Shown here piece after piece: positions 1 through 12,455 of a stretch of DNA of 64,000 nucleotides (the stretch's first letter is position 1; each line of letters starts with the position of its first letter). The DNA is from Onchocerca volvulus. Lineage: Eukaryota > Nematoda > Chromadorea > Rhabditida > Onchocercidae. The position numbers and the translations under genes were made by a program. The notes under the pieces were generated by a model that was not told the DNA's origin, did not search any database, and saw only the letters and a list, made by a program, of their open reading frames with translations. The DNA lies in contig HG738137.1 of the NCBI GenBank assembly GCA_000499405.2, positions 8,569,609 to 8,633,608 of the forward strand, read 5' to 3'.

Positions 1-960
1 GGTCACTCGAATCTGCATGGAAGAAATCAACACTAAGACTTGGTGTATCCCGAATAAGTTCAAAATATTGCAGTAAACTTTCCTCGCAAAGACCATTTGA
101 TGCAACAATGTCCGCCAAAGCAACCTGCTCAGGTATACTACTCTGTGCCCACCTTTCCAATGCAAATCCTTCTAGTGGTGGTAATAAGTTCGTTCGTAAA
201 ATATCCAAGTGTTTGTCAATTTGTGCGGATATCTTTTCAGCTCGGGTATCAAATTCCTTTTGTAACCAATTGATTCGATGTTCCTTCATTGTAATTGCTA
301 GAAGACCTACACGACTTTTCCTAATTTCAGCATCAAGTTTCTGAAAACGATATTGAATTGTAACAGAATCAGTAACACATAATGAGAAAAATTTTTGCTT
401 ATTGTTAGTAAAAAATTCAAAAAATCAAAGAAATTTCTAACTCTAAAATATTTTAAAAAATGAATGACACGAACCTTCGGAAATTTCGCTAATATGAGAG
501 TGTGATTTTATAGATTGTTTTCAATTGTTACAATAATATAAATGAGAAAGTTCTAAATCCATACTGGAATCTTCAAGAAAAAAAAGACTAAGGTTTGGAA
601 CAGCATAGGACTGTTGAAATCTTGCAGCATTTTCAGTGTATCATCAAATGAAGGCTCGAAATTGACCTCGAATTTTCCAGTATTGGGTAAACGTTCTCTA
701 ATTGTAGAAATAAAACTCGCCCTTCTTCGTGGATTACCCTTTGTAGCAATGAGATCATTCATCAGGATCTGCAATGTTCAGAATAAAATTTCAAAGAACT
801 CTCTCATTTAAAAACAGAAATTCCTCAATACTTAAGAAAATATTTTTTGGAAACATGCTTGAATGATAATCGAAAATGATGTTATATTTCAATGCTACAA
901 ATCTATTATTTCTAATTACAATTGTCACTATCCAGAATATTATGTTTACTTAAATTCATT

Positions 961-1010
<50 letters not shown>

Positions 1011-1640
1011 TAAAATATATATATATATATTTATTTATTTATTTATTTATATATAAAGATAACTTGAAATTTGTCAATCACAAAAACAAAACATGGAGAT
1101 AGCTGCAATATAAGCACCAACAATATAAGCAACCGCTCGTTCAATTCGATATACATTACATTCTTGATTTGTTGATGGAAATTTGTACGTCGTCAATTGC
1201 TTAGCTAATTCCCGAACGATTGTATAATTAGCATATTTCCGATGGCTAATGATATGTTTCATGATGAAAAATGCAAATTCAAGATGCATTTCATTGGTAA
1301 GCGATGCGATCAATATTCGAGCAACTTTGACATAATTGTATCTTAGTGCATGACGTACGATTAATTCATGGAAATCCATCAATCTGAATAAATTATTACA
1401 TTAACATAGCATGGAAAATGACTTTATGTTTGAATAATTTTCATTTTTATTCATAAAATTACTACGGTAATCAAGCATTTGAATGGATTGAGTTAGAGGA
1501 TTAAGATCATCAACCTGTACCTTTGAAGAAACGGTCTTTAACCATATAGAAATTATCAGAAATAAATAAAAATATCATGATTTACCTGCTTCTTTATAAC
1601 TACTTTATGGTTCTCGATATTTGAAACAGCGCAACATATC
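1..1640 (-). CDS. Unrecognised multi-exon protein, 3' end cut by window edge
   Basis: Coding-like exons on the minus strand, in gene order: 1640-1586 (ends CAG then GTAAAT), 1514-1463 (begins VDDLNPLTQSIQML), 1383 to about 1122 (begins after TTTATTCAG, contains MDFHELIVRHALRYNYVKVA), 768 to about 565 (begins ILMNDLIATKGNPRRRASF) and 340-1 (begins KLDAEIRKSRVGLLAITM, open to the edge). Residues are mixed and the base composition is less A+T-rich than the flanks, unlike chance frames. The last exon looks helical and charged (repeated K/E/D/L), suggesting a coiled coil. The three downstream exons are in phase with each other if the donor at 1122 is GTTGGT and the one at 565 is GTATGG. The join between 1463 and 1383 does not agree in phase, so a small exon or another donor is missing. 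I do not recognise the family. The true start lies upstream and was not found. Confidence 0.55.
964..1052. repeat. (TA)n microsatellite with T run and TTTA repeats
   Basis: A TATATA run of about 40 bases, nine to ten T, another TA run, then TTTATTTATTTA. It sits in an intron-like gap of the left-hand gene. A plus-strand open frame across it is an artefact of the repeat. Confidence 0.9.
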
Positions 1641-3213
1641 CTGCATCTTATTTAAGAACTTGAAAAATTTGTAAGTCCTAAAACAATATATTTATATAGT
1701 ATAAACAAAACATAATATAATAGACTTTCATACAAAAAGCAGAATTTAATTCCGCAATAACTTCTTCAACAGTATGAAATGTTTAGTGGGAAATCTACTG
1801 AAAACACAAAGCTCCAAATTTAAACCGAATTACAAGTCTCTGGAAATCAAATTATGTCTAATTTTAATTCAACAATTAACTCATAAAGTTGCCAAACTTA
1901 ACTCATTATCTGTCTTAAGCAACCCGATGATTTGAAGAGAAAAATCATAATTGTAATGCAAGATCATAAATGAAGAAAAAAATCAAAAAATGACTATGTT
2001 TATTTCACCGAAGAAACATACATAAAATTCGGTAATTGAGTGGCTAACGAATATTAACAGTGAAAACAAACAAAAAGATCAGACAGTCCATTTTTAAAAC
2101 TTCAATTTGAAAAAGAAAATAAAATCTATCAAGTATAATAAATACATGTGACAATGAACAAAAGACTTCATCATCTCTATGTATCATTCTGAAGTCATCA
2201 ATCTTGCCAAAAAAAATACTATAATCTTAACAGAAAAAAAAAAAATGAAACATTTCGATACTCAGCTGTATTAAATCATAAGTATCATCTTCAGAAAAAA
2301 AAATCCAAAATTCATAATACAATTTCATCTGCATATTTCACTTGATTGAAATACAACTGAAGCTAAAAGGCAAATGATCGGAATAGTTTTTCGTAATAAT
2401 AATCTGCAATAGTTTTATTCAATATTTCTCCAACAAAAAGAGTAATTAATAAACGAAGTTCATATTTAAACAAAATGTTAGACATTAGATTTCGATTCTT
2501 TAAATATGTTACAGTTAAAAAGTTGCTATATTGCTTTTGCTACTTTCACTTCGTCAAAAAAAAAAAAATTGCATCATGACATCCTAAACAGAAAATCGTC
2601 TTCACATTTGTTGCTACATCAAATATTGATGTTGGCAACTGAAAATTTCAGGTTATTGCACATTCTAAAAGTGTTTCCTTTCAGGTTCAGATGAGAAGAG
2701 AAAGAGAGACAAAGTACTCGATATATACTGACGTCTCCGCAAGATTAAGATTAACAAATTGAAAATTTAAAAATCACGGAAGTAAATTTGCCCTATTCAT
2801 ATTCCTTTCTTAATTCGTCCTTTTACAAATCATGCCAAACTCCAACATCCAAAGAAGCGGAAATGATATTTTACCTGGCATCATTATTTTTAAACAGAGA
2901 AAAGGGAAGCAACAAAAGAAAATAAATGCACGGCTCAGTGAAATTTACTGTGTCCAAATATGTCAAAAGTGAATAAAAGAGGAAAGATTAAAAAGCAAAC
3001 TTATAACTGGACAACAACAAAAAAAAAAAAAAAAAAAAAAAAAAAATTAAAAAAGGAAAAAAAAAAAAAAAAAAAAAAAAAAAAGAAAAATATTATAACC
3101 ATTCATAGATGAAATGGATTTACAACATGTTAACTTTTAAGATTTCTCTATTGGGATGAATAACTATATGTCAGGTTCTATCGTTTTAGCAAAACACAAA
3201 AAATATATCCATT
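1641..3213. other. Non-coding spacer between two minus-strand genes
   Basis: A+T-rich DNA between the unrecognised gene and the VAP stop codon. It should hold the VAP 3' UTR and possibly 5' exons of the left-hand gene. A long near-pure A tract on the plus strand (3018-3084, interrupted by a few T and G) lies about 130 bases past the VAP stop. A short minus-strand open stretch after TTTTCAG near 2650 could be a missing exon but nothing supports it further. Confidence 0.5.
3018..3084. repeat. Poly(A) tract
   Basis: About 60 A with a few T and G interruptions on the plus strand, just past the VAP 3' end. On the VAP transcript strand it is a poly(U) tract. Confidence 0.9.
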
Positions 3214-5958
3214 TCAAAAAAGTTTGCCAAAAATGAGTCCAAACATAAGAGCAGCAAATGAAATCAGCATCACCTGAAAATAATTGAAAAATCCATTGCA
3301 AGCAGAAGATATAATTTGTAAGACTTTGATTTCTAAAATGATAGTGCACTAGAAAAATCATAAGGATCTATTTCGGGAATTCCTCATCTATCTAATTTTT
3401 TAATTTGATTTCATCGTGAAATATAACTACAGCATGAAATCGTTTGGACTGTTCAAGTAATTCATATGTGCGTTTACTTAGTTATGCTAAATATTGTTTA
3501 TACAATGAGTTAGCAAAAGAAATTCAGTGGCAACAATCAAATCATTATGTTCCATTTACTCGGAGCGCTGTACTAGTTAACTTAGCCGCGCATAAATGTA
3601 GAAGTTTCATTGTTGATAGAAAATAATTCAAAAAGTTGAATAAGAAGTGCTTGCGTACATTTTAACAATATAACAACTCACCTGAATAACTGTGATTCCA
3701 CCTTCTATTGTCTGATTACCCGTGACTTGAGGAATTGCCTCAAGTGCAGCAAGTCGAGCCTGAAATTAAAAGAATCTAATAAACTGAGATGCAATTAAAG
3801 TGGAAATAACGAAATCAGGATATTCCCAATAAACTTAAATAGATATGAATTAAATTGTACTTATATAAATATGAAATGAATTGTAAGTTTAAAACTTAAA
3901 GATTTGGTTTATTCAAGAAAATATGTGCAGAAAAATGAATGGAAAAAATCAAATATTGAAAATGCATAACTTTAAAATTTATTTCACTGACCTTAAGATT
4001 ATTATTGTCCCTTTCCAAACTAATCTTCGCAGCTTCCACTCTATTTTTTTCTTCAATTACACGACGTATTTCGGCATCCATATTCTGAATGATTCCAAAT
4101 CATTTACCTAATTACTTGAGCAAAAAGAGAGGGATAGTACACTTAAAAATAAAAACTTTCAAACAATAATTTAAACAAAATTACTTTTACACTTTTCATA
4201 AATCTAAATTCATCTAGAAAAATATAAAGCAATATACAGTACCGCAGCATATCCACCATTTGTAGATTTTGATTCTGAGGACACTCGAGGAGGTGTTTTA
4301 TCTCCTCCGTATTCTGTAGCGAGAGGATGCTCAAAGACGACTCGCAACTTCGAATCCATAAGTTCGGAAGGCTGCGCATTTTTCCAAACAGTATCTATAC
4401 CATTTTTTTTTAATTACGAAAACCAGAGTTATGTAGAGAACTGTCGTCCCCAAAATGCAAATAACCCGAAATACTGTTCTAAGAGGACTCGATCAGAAAC
4501 CTACTATTCCTAAAGTATTCAAGGACAACAGATGAAAGCGCTCATACAGCGACTAAACTTTCGATCTTGCGGTGAACAGCCATACCTTGGGTTCCGTCTT
4601 CTTCAGACGAGGCTGGCCAATTCCCCTCAGACATTAGTCACCAAATTTAAATCATCGCGCATGAAAGAGAACCGAAATTACGGTACTCAACTCCCAACTA
4701 CACTGTGAACCATTACACTAAACATACCATCGTTATCCTTAGATACTCCCAAGAAATAACTGAAATGCAAAAAAAAAATTCAAACCAGAAACTCCGGAGA
4801 TTTAAACTAATCCCATCGAGAACCTTTAAATATACCTGGACCTAAATACATTTCAAAACTTATCTTTAAAATTACAAATTAGTGAATTCAATAAGAGCTA
4901 CAAACGGAAAATATGAAGAATTTTTACTATCCGAAAGGATATATAACCGTTTACCTAATGAGAGATCGCCTGATGGTGCATATATACTTTGTACCATGAA
5001 TTTATGCTTTGTATGCTCCATTTCTACATTACTGGATGCATCAAAAGGCTGAAGCATAACTGCTACATTACACATTTCTCCTGGACTGAGAACACCCGAG
5101 TTTGGACGGACGCAGTATTGTTTCGGAGCTGTTGTCTTCACCTTAACAAACAAACTGAACTCCAAATCGATTCTCTAATCCAAACAGAACAATCTCTTTC
5201 AATATCTCAGAAAACGAAAAATTACTTACCAGCACTTTTGAAATAATGCATTGTCTCAATATAGCAGAAATATATCATGCATGAATGCATCTCTTTTTAT
5301 TTATCAAAAAGATATGGTATAAAACAGTATATTTCTATCAAAAGTATCTCATGATTAGTTCCTGGACATCTAGATATAGCTAAGGATGTATTTCAACAGT
5401 TGATAACATGTAACACAAATGAAATGTATCACTGGTTAAAGTATCTTCGTACAATAAGGAAAAAAATAAATATAAATATACATCATTTGTTAAATTTGAA
5501 CGGAAAACAAAACAAAATATTCAAAAATTCCACCAAAAAATTACGAATAATTTCAAATATCTAATTTGGTATAAATAAACATAATATTTACGTACCTTGA
5601 AGCAAACCTGACGTTCTGTAGGATTCGTTAATCTCATCTGACAAGTTACCACATCATTAAAGGGACCTGAAAATCATCGATATATCATTTTCATTCAAAT
5701 ATTTTTTTATATTTAATTTTCTTAGATCAAAATAATGTAATACTCATCAACAGAGCCAACATTTATAATATACAAGCTCCTATTAGCAGAACATGTGAAA
5801 AGAAGACATTTCAATATGATCACTAAATAAATTAATAGATCTGTCGCCAAACATAAATAAAGCTTCATTTTAACATTATCTAACTCTTATAGAAAAGAAC
5901 CTTTAAAGGTAAGCTCATGGGAAGGCTCAATCGTGAGCACTTGCGTATTTCTCGACAT
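3214..5958 (-). CDS. vpr-1: VAMP-associated protein (VAP), tail-anchored ER protein
   Basis: Seven exons with agreeing phases: 5958-5901, 5666-5596, 5141-4955, 4394-4243, 4084-3992, 3759-3682, 3273-3214; total 232 residues, close to the usual VAP size. The N-terminal ~125 residues form an MSP (major sperm protein-like) domain with the VAP signature GPFNDVV, then [17 protein letters not shown] and [14 protein letters not shown], which is the surface that binds FFAT motifs of lipid-transfer proteins. [20 protein letters not shown] follows, as in other VAPs. Exons 5 and 6 encode a short coiled coil (about residues 157-190), and the last exon a single hydrophobic tail, [19 protein letters not shown], ending at the stop, so the protein is expected to be tail-anchored in the ER. 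VAP tethers the ER to other membranes; in C. elegans the family member VPR-1 also yields a secreted MSP domain. The start is the first ATG of the first MSP exon. Gene symbol is by family resemblance. Confidence 0.95.
3540..3625. other. Less A+T-rich island in VAP intron 6
   Basis: Within the last VAP intron a stretch with balanced composition stands out. Its minus strand reads GCTAAGTTAACTAGTACAGC followed by GCTCC, loosely resembling a tRNA D-arm and start of an anticodon arm. No convincing T-arm or acceptor stem follows, so it may be a decayed tRNA or tRNA-derived element, or nothing. Confidence 0.15.
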
Positions 5959-7321
5959 TTTCCGAATCAATTTTTGGAGAATAAAATTCCTAATCAACTG
6001 TTCTCCTGAAATTATATATGATAAGTTTCGAAAACAATTTATCCTCAAACAAAAACATTTAAGCAAGTCACTGAAAAACATTTTCGCAACTGAAAAGGAA
6101 ACAAATTCTACAAATAAAAAAGAAAAAATAATAATATGTTCTTATTTACACAGAAAAAATCATATAGGCCACCCATATTTTATCCAGTATCATCATTATA
6201 TTACAATAAAGATCTATTTATATCAGATTTTATAAATACGAAAAATTACAATAGATGATAAGAATTCAATTAAATAATTATATCTTTTTAAAATACATAA
6301 TAATTAAATGCAGATGTTACCATCTTGCTGACATCCTTCAAGAGGTTTACAATTTAATATAGAAATACTTAAACAAATAAACTTGCGCTGCGTAGAACGA
6401 TTTCGCTATTGAATTTTTTTATTCTACCGTAACTTGACATATCATCCGGAAAACAAAAACTGGAATGAAGGAAATACAAGAGAATTGAAAATTTTAAGAA
6501 TTTAAGATATTTTTCTTTGTTAACATAACAAAGCAGAAACTTTACTGTATTTTTACTGCAAATAGGAATTTTACTGTATTTTTCAAAATTTCGTAGAAAC
6601 AGCAATTTTACAAGATATAATTAACAACAATAAAACCAGCACAACAACCAGTTTATTAATATAATTTATCAGAATTATTCAATTAAGTTCTACTATTACT
6701 ATTACTAATATTACTACCTCTATTACTGATGGTAGTATTCTGTATCTTTCCTGTGACATAAATACAAAATTGCTAATCCGAAAAACTCATCCTTTTTTGA
6801 AATATTACTTCTCTCGTCTTTTTTAAAACAAGACACCATCCATACAATAATTTATGAAGTGAAAGGGAATTTCTTGTAAGGGAAAGTATATGATGTTACA
6901 ATATGAATGTATGTGATATATCAATCTTTTTCGTTATGCATACATTTTTCTATCTTTATTCATCACTCTATCAATTTTATATGTCACAAACTGTTACAGT
7001 CAAATAAGCTGTGAAATAATACAGCCCTGAAAACCGATAACGTTTATACGAAAGATTTATCTTTTAATTCAACTTCTGGTTCATCCCAAAGCGCTCCAGT
7101 TCTGTTTACCAAAAATCGTCCACTTCGAGCACACATTCAATACCTATGCTTCATTCAAGCAAACGAGACGTCATACTCATTGAAAGTTTGAAAATTGGTT
7201 GAAGACATTTCGTCCCACAATTCCTCTTACCATTCGCTTTACCGAATATAACTGCTTCATACATACTTCAACTAATATATTGATAACAAATTCCATATAA
7301 TATAGAACTTTGGAGCATATT
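5959..7321. other. Intergenic region upstream of VAP
   Basis: This region should include the VAP promoter and 5' UTR (minus strand, so upstream is to the right). A+T-rich, with no long open frame that looks coded and no repeat of note apart from a short run of TATTACTATTACTAATATTA near 6690-6720. Confidence 0.5.
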
Positions 7322-7628
7322 TTATGCATCAAAGAACTTAATTATGGGATTATTTATAATATTTGAAGGACTTGAAAAATTAACAATATAGTTTTGAAGC
7401 GCATTTCTACGACCATCATGAGCAACTTGATTAGTCCACATTAGAAAAGAATATCTGAAAAATGCATAACGAATATTAAATACATTATAGTTTACATTGT
7501 AATGCATAATTTTCTCGCTTTTGTATATGCAAAAATTAGCTTGAAGTCTGTCATCCATTCCATTCCTCTTAAAATGAATTAAATGAACTTGATAACATCG
7601 TTCTTGAGCATCAATAATGAAATACAAC
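7322..7628 (-). CDS. Possible terminal exon of an unrecognised gene
   Basis: A minus-strand open stretch beginning after AAATTTAG reads LYFIIDAQERCYQVHLIHFK and continues with RNGMDDRLQANFCIYKSEK. These roughly 40 residues are mixed and look coded. The rest is A+T-rich; a short intron could end it early (GTAAAC after MHYN to TTTTTCAG, about 42 bases), in which case the frame stops a few codons later. No start codon or upstream partner was found. It might belong to the NTF2-like exons at 12456-13292, but the phase of that donor (1) does not fit this acceptor (0), so at least one further exon would be needed. Family not recognised. Confidence 0.3.
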
Positions 7629-9130
7629 TAAATTTTTCCGTTCTTAGTGAAAATTAGTCATCTAATTCACAAAATATAAGTGCTTGGATATTACGTATTT
7701 CGGAAAGAAATGTTTAGAAGTAATTTCTTAATTTCCATGAAATTTGAAATAAAAAATTGACCAATTAAATATAGTCATAAAATATGAGTTGAGATTAATT
7801 TCCATGTTAGAATTAAGGAAATCAATTATAAACGAAAACTTTCACTGACCCAATTAATTTCAAATCGTTACGCCGAATTTCCATCTCTAACAATAAATTT
7901 TTTCACATAAAATTGGGTTTAAAATGATTATAATAGGGAGAATGTATAATTTTAAATAATTGTATCGCTAAATAATACAGTCATTCTTTAGCCTAAATGT
8001 AGTATTTAATGATAAACTATCTATTGATAATTTATCTAGTGATGACAGGAAACCTTCGCCATTGGCTACTGATGCACAATAAAATTCAATTTATCAGAAA
8101 GTTAAATTCAGCTGAACTGCCAGAAAACTTACAAGTTATTAACTCTGAGATTTATGAAGTCCAAATAACAATCACATACATACGTATACACGTACGCAAA
8201 CCCACATACGACCCAACACCTTACATATATATACATGTATACAAAATCAGATCTGAACAAAATCAATTGAGGTAAATGTAGAAAATAGTTTAGATGCTTA
8301 AGATGAATGTGAGAGAGTTTAGACAATAGTGTGTCGCGAAATGTTTATGTTGGTGGGAATTTTAGAAAGAGTATTATGGATACAGGAATTGAAAAGTGAA
8401 ATTTCCACCGGAAATACAACCTTTTTTTCCCGCAGGAAATACATAACCGGATCAGCGAGAAATCAAACTTAACACGACCTACGTATTCCCATCGAATTCC
8501 CCGATAAAATGATTAAGGAAAATTAACAAACTCAAACAAGCATCATGTAAAAAATCGTGGTGAGAATGCTGCACGTGTTGTAGCGTAAATATCATCCATT
8601 TCTCCATTACGTCCATACACTTACGCTTACCTTTTTACGCTTGTGGCATTTCATCGTCCATCCACATGCACGCAAATAAAGAATTAATGATTGGATTTAT
8701 TTCTACATACACTATACTCTCATAACTTTCTTCCGTTTGATTTGCTTCAAATTGAGAATCGTGATACCTTTGGTAGAAGCAGAGAATTTTTGAGAAATTG
8801 AATTATGAATTTTCAAACATAGTAGATCAAAAATCAGAAAAAAATGAACAATTAAACCTTGTACAAGTATACAGTCAATCTGTTAAAATTGCAGGAAAAG
8901 TTGGCTAAATTCCTGAAGACTCTGCGTAAACTTCCCGTAATGTAGATCACATACATCGGTGATTTGCATCATGTATGATGTATCTGTCAACGATATTATA
9001 CACGTATACGTGCATTTATGCACACAAACATAATGTAACACAATATAGACATTCCATCATTATTAATCTCAATCTAATAGTTCTATGACACGTTATTCAT
9101 ACGCCAGCACATATTTCACATGTCAACATA

Positions 9131-9206
9131 CATTTCGCACGTAGGCATCCATTTCACACGTCAGCATCCATTCCATACGTTGGAATCCATTTCGCACGTC
9201 ATGTAT
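9131..9206. repeat. 19-bp tandem repeat, about four copies
   Basis: Copies of a unit like CATTTCGCACGTAGGCATC begin at 9131, 9150, 9169 and 9188, exactly 19 bases apart, with a weaker related copy just before (about 9105-9130). Each carries a CACGT or TACGT core. A run of (CATA)n follows at 9226-9242. Confidence 0.75.
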
Positions 9207-11032
9207 ACATACGTCTGCACGCACACACATACATACATACATCTAGACATACAAGTATTACACTTTACGCGTTAGGAATAATTGAAACAACTGAATGAAC
9301 TGAAATGAAATTTTCATTTCTCTTATTGCAAACCTTAGTTTTTCATTGTAATATTTGATAGTTGGATGTGAAATGATATCGATGTTGTTGATAATGAAAT
9401 GATAAATATCATCATGTATTAATGATAAAAAAAGTAAGCTTTCTAAAACGACGAACTAATTGGAAGTATAGAGTTCTAATATGTGAGGGTTTCTTTTGAA
9501 TTTTCATTTCTTATCGCAGATAGTAGCTTCTTTAAATTTGATAATTGACTGAAAAAAGTTGTATGGTCTAAGACATATTAATTTTAATGAACAAATTATT
9601 TGAAAGATGAAACTTTAAAACTTTTCTGTCATGTGAGATTAAAAATAATTAATTAAATGAATAGGGAGAATTCTGATGAATTTTGATTTTCATTTCATTG
9701 GAAACACGAGTTACGTTTTCTTTTACTACTTTTTTATTATGATTTATAACAATATATTTGTTATAAATTATTCATTAGTTGGAATAATTTAAAATTATAA
9801 AAATCTCTATAGTGTTTGAATTTAAAAAAAAAAAAAGAAAAAAAAAATGCGTCATATATTTTGAAAATGATACATTTTCTACTGAAAATACTACGGAATC
9901 TTTACTGTAAACTTGCAAAACATTAGTCTAAATGGAATCTAAGCAAAAAAATTTTTCAGAAAAAGAAGAAAAAAAGTTTAAACTTTTCAACTACTATCAT
10001 CCAAACTTTATTTTCATAATGGTACCTGAACAACTTCTCGATACTACTATGCAGTGCTCATTAAAAATGAATATTTTATACATTATTAATTTACATGTTA
10101 CGTAATTAATGCGACACTCAAGTAACGTAAACAAAATGTCGAATAAGTTAAATTTATTGATCGAAATGTAGATTTAATCAAAATTAAATATTTCCGGAAA
10201 AATATACCGAAAAAATTCAAATATTTCCTGAAATCCGAAAATATCCCGAGCTTTTTTTTTATGCGAAAAATTTTTCAGGAAATGATGAAAAGTTTTAAGA
10301 AACATCGAACAATTTAATTCATACAATTACTTATTTCGTACAATTACTCTATATCTAGATTAATACAATTACTATAAAATTTGGATTCATACAATAACTG
10401 CATGTCAGGAAATGATCTCATCGAAAAATCAATCATTTAAATAATAAATTAAATGATAAAATAATAAATCTTAAATAATAAATTGATTTGAAAATGGGAA
10501 AGAGATTGGTAATAACGAGATTTCGTAGTTTTTATTTTTACGATATTATTAGAATTCAAGAAAGCGTACTTTTTCATCACTGCTAGCTAAATTAATTTAA
10601 ATTTAATAAATTTAAAAAATTTTCCTTCAAAATGTGTACATATGCATGCATTTCTTTCTTCTACTCATATAGACTGGAAGTCATCTATTAATAAGTCCAA
10701 AGTTTATATGCAATACCATTGTAATATGTAAAACAAAAAGATTGTTAAGAAAATAAAAACCATTTCAATCAAAGTTATAAAACATGGCTGAATGATAAGG
10801 TTCATTTTTCAGGTTAATTAGCCATCAAGGTAGTTCATTAATTAGCCATCAAGATAGGTTCACATCGATAGGATTCGACATTCTTGCAAAATTTTCCAAT
10901 CAGTCCTATTGATCCATAGCGAAAAATATCTATAATAATATATATCATATTCAACCATATTTCATTTTTTATTCAAAATTTTAAGCAGTATAAATTAATT
11001 GCTAATTTAGTCGAATAATTGCACTAGTTTAA

Positions 11033-11316
11033 TTTGTTTCTATTAAACCTTCATTTTCTGGAAATCAATCGATTATTATCAACAGATAAAAAAAAAAAAA
11101 TACTATTGATGTAAGTTAAGTGATAAATTAAATTGACATAATAAAATTAAATTAAAAAAAAAAACGTTTCTATTAAAAAGTAAATTTAATGAATAAAGTT
11201 GTACCTTCATTTTCTGAAAATCAATCGATTATTATCAATAGATTAAAAGAAAAAAAAATACTATTGATATAAGTTAAGTGATAAATTAAGTTGATATAAT
11301 AAAATAAAATTTAAAA
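11033..11316. repeat. Tandem duplication, 156-bp period
   Basis: The block beginning CCTTCATTTTCTG at 11048 recurs at 11204 with the same order of sub-blocks: AATCAATCGATTATTATCAA, an A-run, then TACTATTGAT, then GTAAGTTAAGTGATAAATTA. The copies differ mainly in A-run length and single substitutions, indicating a fairly recent duplication. Confidence 0.75.
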
Positions 11317-12455
11317 GAAGCTAACAATACTTTATTTTTTTGAAATATTATTAGTTTCTTCTAACTTTTTTCATTCCTGCTTATTTCATGTTTCCATTTC
11401 TGCCAATACTTTTTTAAACTTCTATTCGAAAACAAAAATTGCACTAACTTATGACTCTGGATAAATTTCAAAGTGTTAAAGATCATTTTGTCTTCTTTCG
11501 CATTTGATATTAATAAAGACTGAGGATCGCAATTTTAGGCCCGAAAAGTTTTACCTTCCTTCCGTGAAATGGTTTTTACTTTTTTGAATTTTATATTTGC
11601 CACGTTCCAGCACGATAAATGGACTTAGAGCATGCAATTCGGTGATACAACGCATTTGCGGTAATAATCGTAACTTTTTCATTGTTTCATAGTATATTTT
11701 TAATGCTGTAATAAATTAACTTTTCGCTTAAAAGAAAAATTTCAATTTCTGATTAAATTAAAATTATTTTCAAGAAAAATTCGAAATTTTGAATCATATC
11801 AAATTGCCACCAAAAAATTAGTTTTTCCAAAATAAATTTTAAAGTATAATTGATGAAAGTAATCGAAATCTATGAGCAATTATTTGATAAAAATTTGATA
11901 TGATCCAAAAATTTTTAAAATATCTTTTGCAAAATTAAAATTCAATTATTTGTTGAAATCCTGGAAAATTATTTCATTTTCTAGAAAAAAAAAGAAATAA
12001 AGGAGTTTGCAAAGGATGCTAAATTAATTAAAATCTTGGGCTGCAAAGGATGTTAAATTAATTAAAATCTTAGCTAGAGTAATCAAATTTTTAAAAAGAA
12101 CAAAAAAGTTCTATTAGAATTTATTTTTTAGTCAACTTTGATACAAATTATTGCCGTACTAAAGAATCATTTTGCATAATAAATATAGATGTTCAGAAAA
12201 TGCTATTAAAGTTACATTTATTTTTTTTTCAAGTTTATTTTTTTTGCAATCATTTTTTTTCCTTCTTCAACTTGCTATGTTATTTCATTCTTAACTAACC
12301 AGATGTTCATTGCACAAGAAAGAAAAAAAAATTATTTCCATTGTTTAAATGTGTAATGTGACGGTTTATCATATCCGAAATAAATTAATTAATTTCTAAT
12401 CTTTGGACTTAAAGCACTTGCAGATAATTTAATGAAATTTACAATATAAATATAC

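Larger units (their letters stand above)
7629..12455. other. Long A+T-rich region, no confident gene
   Basis: Nearly 5 kb without a gene I can support. It contains a 19-bp tandem repeat (9131-9206), a 156-bp tandem duplication (11033-11316), a shorter duplication near 12005-12075, a duplicated ATTAGCCATCAAG block near 10820-10850, and one island open on both strands (11555-11682). A short minus-strand frame starting MEKWMIFTLQHVQHSHHDF near 8600 is open for about 44 codons but has no other support. Confidence 0.5.

Noticed and set aside
863..1102. 79-codon plus-strand frame
   Set aside because: Consists mainly of Tyr-Ile repeats from a TA microsatellite, antisense to the left-hand gene.
2506..2694. 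62-codon plus-strand frame and a minus-strand stretch after TTTTCAG near 2650
   Set aside because: The plus frame is A-run driven; the minus stretch is only about 18 codons with no partner exon in phase.
4989..5246. 85-codon plus-strand frame
   Set aside because: Shadow of VAP exon 3.
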